Below are positions 8,483-16,666 of a DNA stretch of 64,000 bases, in pieces (within the stretch, counting starts at the first letter, position 1; the number at the start of each line of letters is the position of its first letter). The notes under the pieces were generated by a model. That model made no database searches. It saw nothing but the letters and a program-made list of their open reading frames with translations, and was not told the DNA's origin. Source of the DNA: Poriferisodalis sp965221195 (GTDB taxonomy: Bacteria > Actinomycetota > Acidimicrobiia > Acidimicrobiales > Poriferisodalaceae); the NCBI GenBank assembly GCA_965221195.1, contig OZ244864.1, positions 2,356,001-2,420,000 on the forward strand, read 5' to 3'. The translations under genes and the position numbers were made by a program.

Positions 8483-9679
8483 ATGCAAACACGAAGATTT
8501 TTCAAGCTGCTGTTGATGCTGCTGTTAGCAGCCATCGCAGCGGCTTGTGGTTCAGATGACGACGCTGAGAGCGCCTCGGGGTCACTGCCAAGCGAGTCTG
8601 TTTCAGACGACGACGCAGACGACGATGCGGAGAGCGCCTCGGCGTCGCTGCCAGGTGAGGGTGTCTCCGTCACCATGGCGCGAGCCGACTGGTCAACCGG
8701 CTATTTCCAAGCTCAGGTGTACAAGCAAATGCTGGAAGAACTCGGCTACAACGTAAGTGAACCCTCCGAAGCGGAACTCGGACCATCCTTGGCATATCTG
8801 GCCATGGCAGAGGGCGACGTCGACTTCTGGGCCAACAGCTGGTACCCCGGACACAACTCTTGGTGGGAACCAGACCTGCCCGACGGCTCACTCGTCGGCG
8901 ACCATCTTGAAAAGGTCGGCGCAGTGTTCCGAGGTGGTGGACTCCAAGGCTTCCTCATCACTAAATCCGTCGCTGATGAGTACAACATCACTCATCTCGA
9001 TCAGCTCAACGACGACCCAGAGATACGGGCATTGTTCGACAGCGACGGTGACGGCATTGCCGAGATCTATGGCTGCCAAGAGAGCTACACATGCGATGAC
9101 ATCATTGAGGCTCAGATTGCCTTCTCCGGCTGGGACAACATCACTCAGACCATCGCTAGCTACGACGCCATGTTCGCCGAAGCGTCGGCCAAGATGGACG
9201 CAGGCGAGCCTGCCGTGATCTACACATGGACACCTAGCGCGTACATCACACAGATCCGGCCCGGTGACAACGCTTACTGGATCGCAATGGAGAACGTGCT
9301 AGACGACTCCAACCCCACCGGCGATGAAGGCGGAGAACAGTGGGATCAGCGCTACTACGCCTCCACCGGTGAGCCGGTCAGGCTGGACATTCCCCCCGAA
9401 CAGTGCCCTGGTGCTGCTGTTGACGGTTTCTGCCAGCTCGGCTGGGTACCTGCCGACATTCAGGTCACTGCCAACAAAGACTGGCTGGCCGCAAATCCGG
9501 CAGCCGCCGAACTGCTCCGCGCTGCGAAACTGTCCGTGATTGATGTTTCATTGGCAAATGTTGAGCAAGCGTCCGGCAAAGACACCGAAGCTGAGATCGC
9601 TCAGCTAGCAGCAGATTGGATCGAAACCAACCGTTCCACGGTTGACACTTGGCTCGAACAAGCGCTCGCCGCCGCGTAG
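8483..9679 (+). CDS. proX: Glycine betaine-type substrate-binding lipoprotein
   Basis: A 398-residue ProX/OpuAC-type binding protein. The signal peptide is MQTRRFFKLLLMLLLAAIAA followed by the lipobox Cys22, so it is a membrane-anchored lipoprotein. The Asp/Ser-rich linker after it (23-60) is itself duplicated (SDDDAES and DDDAESAS). Trp-rich segments such as NSWYPGHNSWW are typical of the aromatic cage that binds quaternary amines. The start is well supported by AGGAGGT at 8468-8474. It follows proV and proW on the same strand after 99 bases. The ligand may be glycine betaine, proline betaine or choline; sequence alone does not decide. Confidence 0.92.
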   Translation: MQTRRFFKLLLMLLLAAIAAACGSDDDAESASGSLPSESVSDDDADDDAESASASLPGEGVSVTMARADWSTGYFQAQVYKQMLEELGYNVSEPSEAELGPSLAYLAMAEGDVDFWANSWYPGHNSWWEPDLPDGSLVGDHLEKVGAVFRGGGLQGFLITKSVADEYNITHLDQLNDDPEIRALFDSDGDGIAEIYGCQESYTCDDIIEAQIAFSGWDNITQTIASYDAMFAEASAKMDAGEPAVIYTWTPSAYITQIRPGDNAYWIAMENVLDDSNPTGDEGGEQWDQRYYASTGEPVRLDIPPEQCPGAAVDGFCQLGWVPADIQVTANKDWLAANPAAAELLRAAKLSVIDVSLANVEQASGKDTEAEIAQLAADWIETNRSTVDTWLEQALAAA

Positions 9680-9762
9680 CTACAAGCACTGCATAGCTAC
9701 AAGCACTGGCGCTGTCTGGCACCCCTGTCTGACATCCGCTGTCTGGCACCCCTGTCTGACAG
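9677..9762 (+). repeat. Tandem repeats starting exactly at the proX stop codon
   Basis: A 17-bp unit beginning TAGCTACAAGCACTG occurs at 9677-9693 and 9694-9710, so the first copy holds the TAG stop. A 27-bp unit beginning GCTGTCTGGCACCC follows at 9711-9737 and is repeated, shortened, at 9738-9762. Confidence 0.88.
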
Positions 9763-9802
9763 CGAAGGCGGCAAAACAGACGTTTGCCACACCTTCACTG
9801 CC

Positions 9803-9834
9803 AGAGGGTGCCGAGCATCAGCTCGGTGCCCTCT
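9803..9834 (+). terminator. Candidate bidirectional terminator hairpin between convergent genes
   Basis: AGAGGGTGCCGAGC, loop ATCA, GCTCGGTGCCCTCT: a 14-bp stem with two G:T wobble pairs. It lies between the proX end and the end of the convergent SDR gene. No T-run flanks it on either strand, so it may act Rho-independently only weakly. Confidence 0.5.
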
Positions 9835-9852
9835 GCGCGTTGGTGACGTGGC

Positions 9853-10710
9853 TCAGTCTTGGAGTTCGGGCAACACAGGCGGGGCGGCCGATGCCATCAC
9901 TCGAGCCATGCCGCCGTCCGCGACCAGTGTCTCGCCGGTGACATAGCGGGATGCATCGGACGCAAAAAACAACACCACATCGGCAATGTCAGCGCCGACA
10001 CCCCAGCGCTTGAGCGCAATCTGACCCGCAAGGTCCTCAATCAGTCCCGGCACGTTATTGCGGGCGTCTTCCCAGATCGCCGTGGCGATCAGGCCGGGTG
10101 CAATCGAGTTGACTCGGATGCCTTGAGGTCCCCAATCCGCTGCCAAGGCCCGAGTCATGGCATCAACAGCGCCCTTCGTGCCGGCGTACGCCACCCGGCC
10201 GAGCGGCCCATGTACGCCAGCAATCGAACTGATGTTGACAATCGAGCCCCCTCCACGGTCGATCATCGACGGTGCCAGGCCGACGCTGAGCATCACGAGC
10301 GAGCGCACGTTGATCGAGAACACCAGATCGAAATCGGCCTCGGTGAGCTGTGCGGGGGCACGGCGCATGGGTATGCCGGCGTTGTTGACCAGCACATCCA
10401 CTCCACCTACTGCGCCAAGGATGCGCCGTGCTAAATCGGTGCCTGCGCCGGCTGGGGCCAAATCGGCGGTGAGCACCACCGGATCGTGCTGCAACTCCGC
10501 TGCGACACGTTCGAGGTCGCTGGCAGTGCGTCCGGTCAGCACTACCTGCGCGCCTGCGGCATCGAGCGCACGAGCGCTGGCTTCCCCGATGCCGCGACTG
10601 GCTCCGGTGACCACTGCGATTTTCCCGTCGAGAATTTTCCCGTCGAGCCGGATGCTGGCGCTAGGAAAACTGTCTGGGCTGGCTGTGTTTGGGCTGGCTG
10701 TATCTGGCAT
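9853..10710 (-). CDS. Short-chain dehydrogenase/reductase (SDR)
   Basis: A classical SDR of about 285 residues. It has the nucleotide-binding TGASRGIG (35-42 from the chosen start), the NNAG motif, an active-site Ser in NISSIAG and the catalytic YAGTK. It closes with RYVTGETLVADGG, the usual tail of 3-oxoacyl-ACP-reductase or gluconate-dehydrogenase-like SDRs. It would reduce or oxidise a carbonyl/alcohol pair with NAD(P)H. ATG 10710 is chosen because the open frame above it (to 10809) is made of intergenic tandem repeats. The N-terminal tail is low complexity (TASPNTASPDS, DGKILDGKI from a 15-bp duplication). No neighbour indicates the substrate. Confidence 0.87.
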   Translation of the reverse strand: MPDTASPNTASPDSFPSASIRLDGKILDGKIAVVTGASRGIGEASARALDAAGAQVVLTGRTASDLERVAAELQHDPVVLTADLAPAGAGTDLARRILGAVGGVDVLVNNAGIPMRRAPAQLTEADFDLVFSINVRSLVMLSVGLAPSMIDRGGGSIVNISSIAGVHGPLGRVAYAGTKGAVDAMTRALAADWGPQGIRVNSIAPGLIATAIWEDARNNVPGLIEDLAGQIALKRWGVGADIADVVLFFASDASRYVTGETLVADGGMARVMASAAPPVLPELQD

Positions 10711-10747
10711 GGGTGCAAAGTAGTTCTTTGATGATCGCTGCGCGCAT

Positions 10748-10797
10748 ATTGGCTGGGCAGAGTTGCGCCAGATTGGCTGGGCAGCGTTGCTCGCCAG
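10748..10797. repeat. 24/26-bp direct repeat in the SDR-hydrolase divergent intergenic region
   Basis: Two units each begin ATTGGCTGGGCAG and end CGCCAG (10748-10771 and 10772-10797), with a partial third start ATTGGGC. It lies between divergent genes, so it could overlap promoters. Confidence 0.75.
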
Positions 10798-10867
10798 ATT
10801 GGGCCACAAAGCCGTCCGTGGTTGGCAAGGCGAGCGTCCGACTCGTTAGCGCTAATGTGCCGCGGCA

Positions 10868-11782
10868 ATGATCCAACTCACCACTTCCGACAACGAGCAC
10901 GCAGTACTCCACGACCTCAAAGGAGAAGGCACGCCACTGCTGTTGACGCACGGGAACGGCCTCAATGTCGGCATGTGGGCGACCGTGGTGCCCCATTTGG
11001 TGAACGATTTCAGGTGCTGGGGCTTGGACTTCCGGGGCCACGGTGCGTCGCGTTCTCGCCATGAGGACATGTCAGTGGAGCGGTTTCGTTTCGCTGACGA
11101 AGTCATCGCCGCCGTGGACGCGCTCGGCGGCGAACCCATGCTGGCTGTGGGGCACTCGCTCGGGGCAGCCAGCTTGGTGCTGGCCGAGATGCGCCGCCCC
11201 GGCACCTTCGGGGGGTTGTACTTGTATGAGCCGGTGCTGATTCCCGAAGGCTTCGCGATACCCGATGCCGATCACGAGCTGGTGGTGGCATCGAGGCGTA
11301 GGCGCAGCCGCTTCGCAACTGTTGAAGAGGCATACGAACGCTTCATGTCGAAGCCGCCGTTCTCGCACTGCGAACCCGACGCAGTCAGGGCCTACGTCGA
11401 GATCGGCACCTATCCCTCCAGCGATGATCTCTGCGGCGATGCCGACAGCGATGATTCGCCCAGCGATGATTCCGGCGACAATGCTGCTGGCGACAACACT
11501 GTGCGCCTGTCGTGTTCCGGTGACACCGAGGCACGCATCTATGAATCCGGCGAGCCCATCAACTACAGCACCTTTAGCGCGGTGGTTTGCCCAACTGTGG
11601 TCGCACGCGGCGATTCGCCGTCCAGGTGGAACACCATCCCACCGCAACTAGCGCAGCCTGTCGCCGAAGCTCTGGGCGACGGCCGCCTTGAGGCTTTTGC
11701 CGACCTGAGCCATTTCGGTCCGATGGAAAACGGCGAGATGGTTGCGAGGTCCATCCGGGCACACTTCGCACTGCTCACTTAG
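10868..11782 (+). CDS. Alpha/beta hydrolase
   Basis: A 304-residue hydrolase of the alpha/beta fold. The nucleophile elbow is GHSLG (Ser97), an oxyanion-hole HGNG lies near residue 28, and a C-terminal LSHFGP carries the probable catalytic His. Between the core and the last third there is an Asp/Ser/Asn-rich insert (about 188-215) made of short duplications (SDDSPSDDSGDN), likely a disordered surface loop. Enzymes of this kind hydrolyse esters, lactones or epoxides; the substrate is unknown. The gene is divergent from the SDR and followed by the quinone-oxidoreductase-like gene on the same strand. Confidence 0.82.
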   Translation: MIQLTTSDNEHAVLHDLKGEGTPLLLTHGNGLNVGMWATVVPHLVNDFRCWGLDFRGHGASRSRHEDMSVERFRFADEVIAAVDALGGEPMLAVGHSLGAASLVLAEMRRPGTFGGLYLYEPVLIPEGFAIPDADHELVVASRRRRSRFATVEEAYERFMSKPPFSHCEPDAVRAYVEIGTYPSSDDLCGDADSDDSPSDDSGDNAAGDNTVRLSCSGDTEARIYESGEPINYSTFSAVVCPTVVARGDSPSRWNTIPPQLAQPVAEALGDGRLEAFADLSHFGPMENGEMVARSIRAHFALLT

Positions 11783-11867
11783 GCGGCCTACGGCACGCTT
11801 GCGGCGCAGCCTCCCAGCGGCCGCTGACGGCGGAGGCGACAGCAGGTCGCAAATACGCCAGCCAGAG

Positions 11868-11899
11868 TTCGTCTTAGATACGTTTCGTCTTAAGTACGT
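11868..11899. promoter_or_regulatory. Tandem 16-bp repeat, candidate operator upstream of the MDR oxidoreductase
   Basis: TTCGTCTTAGATACGT (11868-11883) is followed directly by TTCGTCTTAAGTACGT (11884-11899), 14 of 16 bases alike. It sits 39 bases before the chosen start of the next gene. The region is AT-rich for this genome. It could be a regulator site, or another slipped duplication. Confidence 0.45.
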
Positions 11900-11938
11900 A
11901 CAGTGAAGAGGTGCGTTGATTGTGAAACAGTGGTGCCT

Positions 11939-12928
11939 ATGCGTGCATTAGAAATCCAGTCCCTTACAGGCCCCAGCGGGGTTGCAGTCGTCGATGCTCC
12001 CGAGCCGGTCGTCGATCCCGGCGGCGCGTCGGTCATGGTTGACATCGTGTGTGGCGGCGTGTCGTTCCCCGATTTGCTGCAAAGCCAAGGGCTCTACCAG
12101 TACCGGCCCGATCCGCCGTTCCGTCCCGGCGTCGAAGCATCTGGCGTTGTGCGGTCGGCTCCTAGCGACTCGGGCTTCTCAGTTGGCGATCGGGTGTGTG
12201 TATCGGCGAACGGTTGCTTGGCTGAGGTCGTGGCCGCTAGGCCCCGCGACCTGTTCGCGCTGCCTGAGAAGCTGAGCTTTGCCGAGGGTGCTGCGTTGGT
12301 TATGAACTACCAGACCGCAGTGTTTTGCATGATTGAACGCGCCGGGCTGCGTGAAGGCGAGTCGGTGCTGGTGCTCGGCGCATCGGGCGGCGTCGGCACC
12401 TCAGGCATTCAAGTAGCGAAAGGTATTGGCGCCGGCCCTGTCATTGGCTTGGTGTCCACCGAAGCCAAGGGCGAGGTCGCACGGGCCGCCGGTGCGGATC
12501 ACATAGTGTTGACCAGCGAAACATGGAAGGACGAAGTGCGCGAACTCACTGGCGGACGCGGTGTGGACATGACCTACGACCCCGTCGGCGGCGAGCGGTT
12601 CCTTGACGGCATCCGGGCATTAGCGCGATTTGGGCGGTTGGTAGTGGTGGGATTCGCCGCAGGCGAGATACCGACGATGAAGGTGAACCGGCTGCTGTTG
12701 CGCAATGTCAGCTTGGTCGGCGCGGCGTGGGGCGAGGCCGCCGCAGCGGATCCGACGATCCCTGCCCGCATCCACGAACAGTTACTGCCGATGATCGCCA
12801 GTGGTGCTATCCGGCCCCCGATCGGCCAAGTGCTGCCCTTCGAAGAGGCTGCTGAGGCCTACCGACTGCTCAACGAACGTGAAGCGGTCGGCAAAGTGAT
12901 CGTGCGGATGCGCCCCGAACTGAGCTGA
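11939..12928 (+). CDS. NADPH:quinone oxidoreductase-like MDR protein
   Basis: A 329-residue medium-chain dehydrogenase/reductase without the zinc-ligand Cys cluster, of the zeta-crystallin/quinone-oxidoreductase branch. It has an N-terminal GroES-like domain with GVEASGVV, then a Rossmann domain with VLVLGASGGVGTSG. It would transfer hydride from NADPH to quinones or enones. ATG 11939 (MRALEIQS) fits the family start; a GTG at 11903 adds 12 unrelated residues. The stop lies inside a tandem repeat array shared with the convergent ribH end. Confidence 0.87.
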   Translation: MRALEIQSLTGPSGVAVVDAPEPVVDPGGASVMVDIVCGGVSFPDLLQSQGLYQYRPDPPFRPGVEASGVVRSAPSDSGFSVGDRVCVSANGCLAEVVAARPRDLFALPEKLSFAEGAALVMNYQTAVFCMIERAGLREGESVLVLGASGGVGTSGIQVAKGIGAGPVIGLVSTEAKGEVARAAGADHIVLTSETWKDEVRELTGGRGVDMTYDPVGGERFLDGIRALARFGRLVVVGFAAGEIPTMKVNRLLLRNVSLVGAAWGEAAAADPTIPARIHEQLLPMIASGAIRPPIGQVLPFEEAAEAYRLLNEREAVGKVIVRMRPELS

Positions 12929-13041
12929 CTCAAGCTGGGCTAACCCCAGCTGGGCTAGACCCGAACTGAGCTAACCCCAACTGGGCTAGACCCGAACTGA
13001 ACTGACCCCTACCTGAGCTAGCCCTAATCTGAGCTAACCCA
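12918..13041. repeat. Eight degenerate 15-16-bp tandem units bridging two convergent stop codons
   Basis: Units start at 12918, 12933, 12948, 12964, 12979, 12995, 13011 and 13027, with consensus near AACTGGGCTAACCCC. The first unit holds the TGA of the MDR gene and the last holds the TAG (minus strand) of ribH, so the entire convergent gap is repeat. Confidence 0.88.
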
Positions 13042-13519
13042 GTGAGAATTCGCGGGCGAGCAGCGCCATCGCAACGGCCACACAAGCCGCTTCGGTGCCT
13101 ACGTTGTGACCACCCGGTTTTTCGCTGCGTGCTAAGGCTTGGTCTTCATTCTCAACGGTGAGCAGTCCGAGGCCGATCGGGATGCCGGTTTCAAGTTGAA
13201 CAGCGAGTACGCCTTGGGCAGCGGCTCCGCTGACCAGTTCATAGTGCGTGGTCTCGCCACGGATCACTGCCCCAATCACCACCACGGCATCAACCTGCCC
13301 AGATCCGGCGAGCAGTTTCGCAGCCAGCGGAATCTCAAAGCAGCCAGGTACCGTCACTTCAGCGGTGCAAGCGGCCGCCATCTCGTCGAGGCCCCTAAAG
13401 ACGCCCGCAGCGAGACGGTCCACGATCTCCCGATTCCACGTTGCCCGCACGATGCCAACACGAAGCCCCGCACCGGCCCCTGCCGGTGGCTTGTCAGCCC
13501 GCTGCTCACCGCTAGTCAC
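13034..13519 (-). CDS. ribH: 6,7-dimethyl-8-ribityllumazine synthase
   Basis: A 161-residue lumazine synthase, the penultimate step of riboflavin synthesis, which condenses a ribityl-aminouracil with dihydroxybutanone phosphate. Diagnostic segments are RATWNREIVD, VPGCFEIPLAAK, VIGAVIRGETTHYE (with the catalytic His) and LTVENEDQAL. GTG 13519 gives the usual family length and overlaps the end of the upstream Ldh_2 gene by 8 bases; a longer frame to 13645 only adds a Pro-rich stretch antisense-like to nothing conserved. No other rib gene is nearby and no FMN riboswitch was recognised. Lumazine-type flavin supply also matters for the F420 branch (fbiC) in this window. Confidence 0.93.
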   Translation of the reverse strand: MTSGEQRADKPPAGAGAGLRVGIVRATWNREIVDRLAAGVFRGLDEMAAACTAEVTVPGCFEIPLAAKLLAGSGQVDAVVVIGAVIRGETTHYELVSGAAAQGVLAVQLETGIPIGLGLLTVENEDQALARSEKPGGHNVGTEAACVAVAMALLAREFSLG

Positions 13520-14711
13520 TTGCGCACGGTAGCTTGCCGATAAGCACGGTGTCCCTTGTGTCGGTGATTGTTGATTCGGGCACACCGGCGGAGCGGGCGG
13601 CGGCGCAGATGCTTGCCCAGGTGTCGGCGGGCAGCGTGATGCCATTGGCCATTCGGTGGCAGCGTCGCTCGTGTTCTACATCTCCCGGCAGCTTCACAGG
13701 CTCCTTGGGGTCGATGGCTGCCGCCTCATAAAACCAATCCAAATAGTCGCTTGCTATGGCGTTGTAGCCGTCGTCGGTTCCGTGGGTGTCGCCATCGGCC
13801 TGGGCTGGGTCGAGCTGTGCTGGGTCGATATAGACCGACAACATTCCGTTGGCGAATCGCACCCGGCGAGGCCCAGCTGTACCGCTGCCAGTGAGCGCAC
13901 CCGCTAGCAGCTCGCACATCACCGACAGACCTGAGCCTTTGTGGTCGCCCATCGCCCGCAGCGCACCAGCACCACCCATTGAATTAGGCCACTGCCCGTC
14001 GGAAAACGAATACAGCACTCGCGGGTCTCCGGTGATCTCGCCGTCGCCTGAGACCAGCGCATTTTTAGGCACCGCCGGGCCGCCATGCAGCGCCACCATT
14101 GCCTTGCCCTCGGCCACCACCGACGTAGCAAAATCGTGGATAACCGGCCGCCGACCGGCCACAGGCACCCCGAACGCGCACGGGTTGGTGCCCATCCGGC
14201 GCGCTTTGGCACCGAACGGTGCCACGAGTCGACTATTGGCAACATTTACGAAATGCACCGAGACGAGGCCCTGCTGCGCAGCCATCTCGGCGTAGATGCC
14301 GATGCGTCCCAGATGTCCGGCGTTACGCAGCCCCACCACTGCAACACCGAGAGCAGCGCAACGTTCAATGCCGAGCCCCACCGCCTCGGGGCCCACGGTC
14401 TGGCCCATGCCGTAGTGGCCATCCACCAGCAACAGCGAGCCTGAGTCGATCAACACAGTGATCTCCTGATCGGCGAGCTGGGTGCCATTGGCCAGCAGTT
14501 CCACGTACAAAGCAGAGCGGATCACCCCGTGGCTGTCGTGGCCTGCAAGATTGGCGCCAACAAGGCTCGTGCCGATGCGCTCAGACTCCGCATCTGAGCA
14601 GCCCGCATGACGAAAAATCTCGGCGATGAAGCCCGCCAAGCGCTCATGGTCGATCACGACAGGCTGGCTGGCTGCCGCCGACTCGGTATTGGCGGCTGGA
14701 AACTCGCTCAT
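13512..14711 (-). CDS. Malate/L-lactate dehydrogenase family (Ldh_2) oxidoreductase
   Basis: A 399-residue protein of PF02615, the NAD(P)-dependent family that includes malate, sulfolactate, ureidoglycolate and delta-1-piperideine-2-carboxylate enzymes. Conserved parts are LVGANLAGHDSHGVIRS (with the catalytic His), GHYGMGQTVG, VGLRNAGHLGRIG and the GTNPCAFGVP segment. It reduces a 2-oxo acid or oxidises a 2-hydroxy acid in the cytosol. The last codons overlap the ribH start, so the two are probably co-transcribed, but no shared pathway is evident. Confidence 0.88.
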   Translation of the reverse strand: MSEFPAANTESAAASQPVVIDHERLAGFIAEIFRHAGCSDAESERIGTSLVGANLAGHDSHGVIRSALYVELLANGTQLADQEITVLIDSGSLLLVDGHYGMGQTVGPEAVGLGIERCAALGVAVVGLRNAGHLGRIGIYAEMAAQQGLVSVHFVNVANSRLVAPFGAKARRMGTNPCAFGVPVAGRRPVIHDFATSVVAEGKAMVALHGGPAVPKNALVSGDGEITGDPRVLYSFSDGQWPNSMGGAGALRAMGDHKGSGLSVMCELLAGALTGSGTAGPRRVRFANGMLSVYIDPAQLDPAQADGDTHGTDDGYNAIASDYLDWFYEAAAIDPKEPVKLPGDVEHERRCHRMANGITLPADTWASICAAARSAGVPESTITDTRDTVLIGKLPCASD

Positions 14712-14760
14712 CGCGGCAGCGTACGCCGCCTGCGATCTAGCGCACCTGCGTAAGGTGCGT

Positions 14761-16251
14761 TCAGGGTGTTGTTGGTAGACGCAGCACCCAGCCAGGGTAG
14801 ATCAGGTTGGGGTTTGTGAACACGCCGCAGCAGTTTTGCGGTCGTCCACGATTCGCCACGAAAATCGCTTCAGCTAAGGATGCGTCACCCAGCTCGCGCT
14901 GGGCAATGAGCCACAGCAAGTCGCCTGGTTGGACCGTATACGTGCGGTATTCGTCGCCAGAAGTGTCAACGGGGTCCGTCGAGGTGGCAGGAGTACCAGC
15001 TGCGGGGCCGCCATGAGACGTTACGGGGGCGGCGACCGACGGAGAAGTGCGAACGAGGCCGCCTGGTGCCAGCGCCGGCGCCAATTCTTGACAAGCGCCT
15101 TCGCTGGTGCCTTCAGCGGTGCTCTCGCCATCCGTCAGCGCCTCGCTCAACGGCAGTACAACAGCAGCCTGCACGACGCGATCAGGCCTGCAATCAAGCA
15201 AAACTTCCACCGAGGCTCCCTCGGCGGTTGTGACCTTGCCGTCAGCATCGAAGGTCACATTCAGCACACCGACACACCGATAGCCGCGCGGCGCGCTCGC
15301 TACCGGCACGCGGTTGCCGTCGGCATCTTGCGCCCACACCAGCGACGGCACAAGAGGCAACCCGCCGCTCGGCCTGCAGCTGTCAACCGCAATCCCTAAT
15401 CCCGCATCCTTTGACCCGGGACTCGCCAACCCTTCACTCTTTGGCGAGCCACCGAGGGCGCCTGCAACGACGATGTCAACACCTTTCAGCCCGGTGACCA
15501 ACGCGGACTCCTCTTTCGCGTCACGCATGTGGCTGAGCAGAATTATCTTGTCGACACCATCGGCCGTTAGTTGATCGACAGCAGCCTGCGCTGCCACGAC
15601 CGCTGCGCTGGCCGTCACGTCACCGGTGTTTGTCTTGGTTGACAGCTGCGGCGTCAGCGCACCTACCACGCCGATTCGTTGGCCGACTGCGGTGATCACG
15701 GTCGAGGGAGCAATCACCCCTTCCCTCGACAACGCTGCGAGTGCCGATGCATCTGAGACATCGAGGTTGGCGCTAACTACAGGCACTGCGGGATCGAATC
15801 CTGCGATGAACCGAGCTGTCACTGCTGCGCCGAGATCAAAATCGCGGTCGCCCAGCGCAATGGCATCAAAGATGCCGCTGAGCGCCACCGAGTCATACAG
15901 CGGACCGTCCCGATCGACCGAAGCATCAAACGCCGGCGAAGCCATCAGATGATCGCCAGCGCTGAGCGTCACCACCGGTCCGGTGGCGGCGGCGCGCAAT
16001 TCGCGCAAAGCAGCCACGAACCGTGCCACACCGGGCATCCCTGCCTCGGCATCGGGCAACAGCTGCGACTCGCCGTCGCTGCTGTGCAGGATCGTCACCG
16101 TCACGCTGCCGTCGGCGTCGCCGGTCTGGGCAGCATCTGTCTGGGCAGCATCTGTCTGGGCGCCCGATGGAAGGGCCGTTAGCGGCAGTGCCAGCATTGC
16201 GGCGATAACCGCAAAGACCCAGCGTTTGATGTTGCCGTTACGCAAACCCAT
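14761..16251 (-). CDS. Secreted 5'-nucleotidase-like metallophosphatase with LysM domain; metal site degenerate
   Basis: ATG 16251 has GGAGAAGG 8 bases upstream and gives 496 residues. A signal peptide (about 10-31) is followed by a duplicated AQTDAAQTDAAQT linker. Residues about 45-290 resemble the N-terminal metallophosphatase domain of 5'-nucleotidases (TILHSSDGESQLL, VTLSAGDHL, IILLSHM), but the expected GNHEFD is GDRDFDLG, so a metal-binding Asn and His are lost. No 5'-nucleotidase C-terminal domain is visible. The end (about 440-496) is a LysM domain, TYTVQPGDLLWLIAQREL, which binds peptidoglycan. It is probably a wall-bound protein whose phosphatase activity is doubtful. Confidence 0.78.
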   Translation of the reverse strand: MGLRNGNIKRWVFAVIAAMLALPLTALPSGAQTDAAQTDAAQTGDADGSVTVTILHSSDGESQLLPDAEAGMPGVARFVAALRELRAAATGPVVTLSAGDHLMASPAFDASVDRDGPLYDSVALSGIFDAIALGDRDFDLGAAVTARFIAGFDPAVPVVSANLDVSDASALAALSREGVIAPSTVITAVGQRIGVVGALTPQLSTKTNTGDVTASAAVVAAQAAVDQLTADGVDKIILLSHMRDAKEESALVTGLKGVDIVVAGALGGSPKSEGLASPGSKDAGLGIAVDSCRPSGGLPLVPSLVWAQDADGNRVPVASAPRGYRCVGVLNVTFDADGKVTTAEGASVEVLLDCRPDRVVQAAVVLPLSEALTDGESTAEGTSEGACQELAPALAPGGLVRTSPSVAAPVTSHGGPAAGTPATSTDPVDTSGDEYRTYTVQPGDLLWLIAQRELGDASLAEAIFVANRGRPQNCCGVFTNPNLIYPGWVLRLPTTP

Positions 16252-16666
16252 TGTTTCGCCCTTCTCCATTATCTAGCCGTTCTGCCGTCTCGCCGTTTTG
16301 TCGTCGTGTCGCTCTGCCGCTGGCCCTTGTGCCGGTGTGCCGCTTTATTGTCTGTGCTGCTTTATTTGCTTTATTGTTGTGATTACACCTGTCCGGTGCA
16401 ACACCGCATCCGGTGCAACGCGCCCGTCTGCGCCGCAAGACGCTGCAAACTGCGCACTGAGCCTACAACACTTGCCACCCCGTCAGTTTTGCACGCTCGC
16501 AGATAGCCCTACACGCAGCAGCCAACCTCACCTTTCCCCCTGCGTTGTTGGTGTTGGCTACACTGGCCAATGAGCGACTAGGCCGAAACCGCGAGTGTGG
16601 CTTGAATGCGCCGCCGAGGCACGGAGAAGAGCTCCAAGACACAAGCCGGAAGGTGTTGAAAAGACC
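16252..16666. other. 415-bp divergent intergenic region with short repeats
   Basis: No supported gene was found between the LysM protein and the LRR gene. The left part is rich in degenerate short repeats (CGCCGTTTTG-like, and CTTTATTG three times near 16342-16376). TCCGGTGCAAC occurs at 16392-16402 and 16409-16419. It must hold promoters for both divergent genes, but no convincing -35/-10 pair was identified. Short open frames here have no recognisable product. Confidence 0.5.

Noticed and set aside
16298..16573. Possible 91-residue Cys-rich gene in the 16252-16666 gap
   Set aside because: No ribosome site, no family resemblance and repeat-derived sequence.
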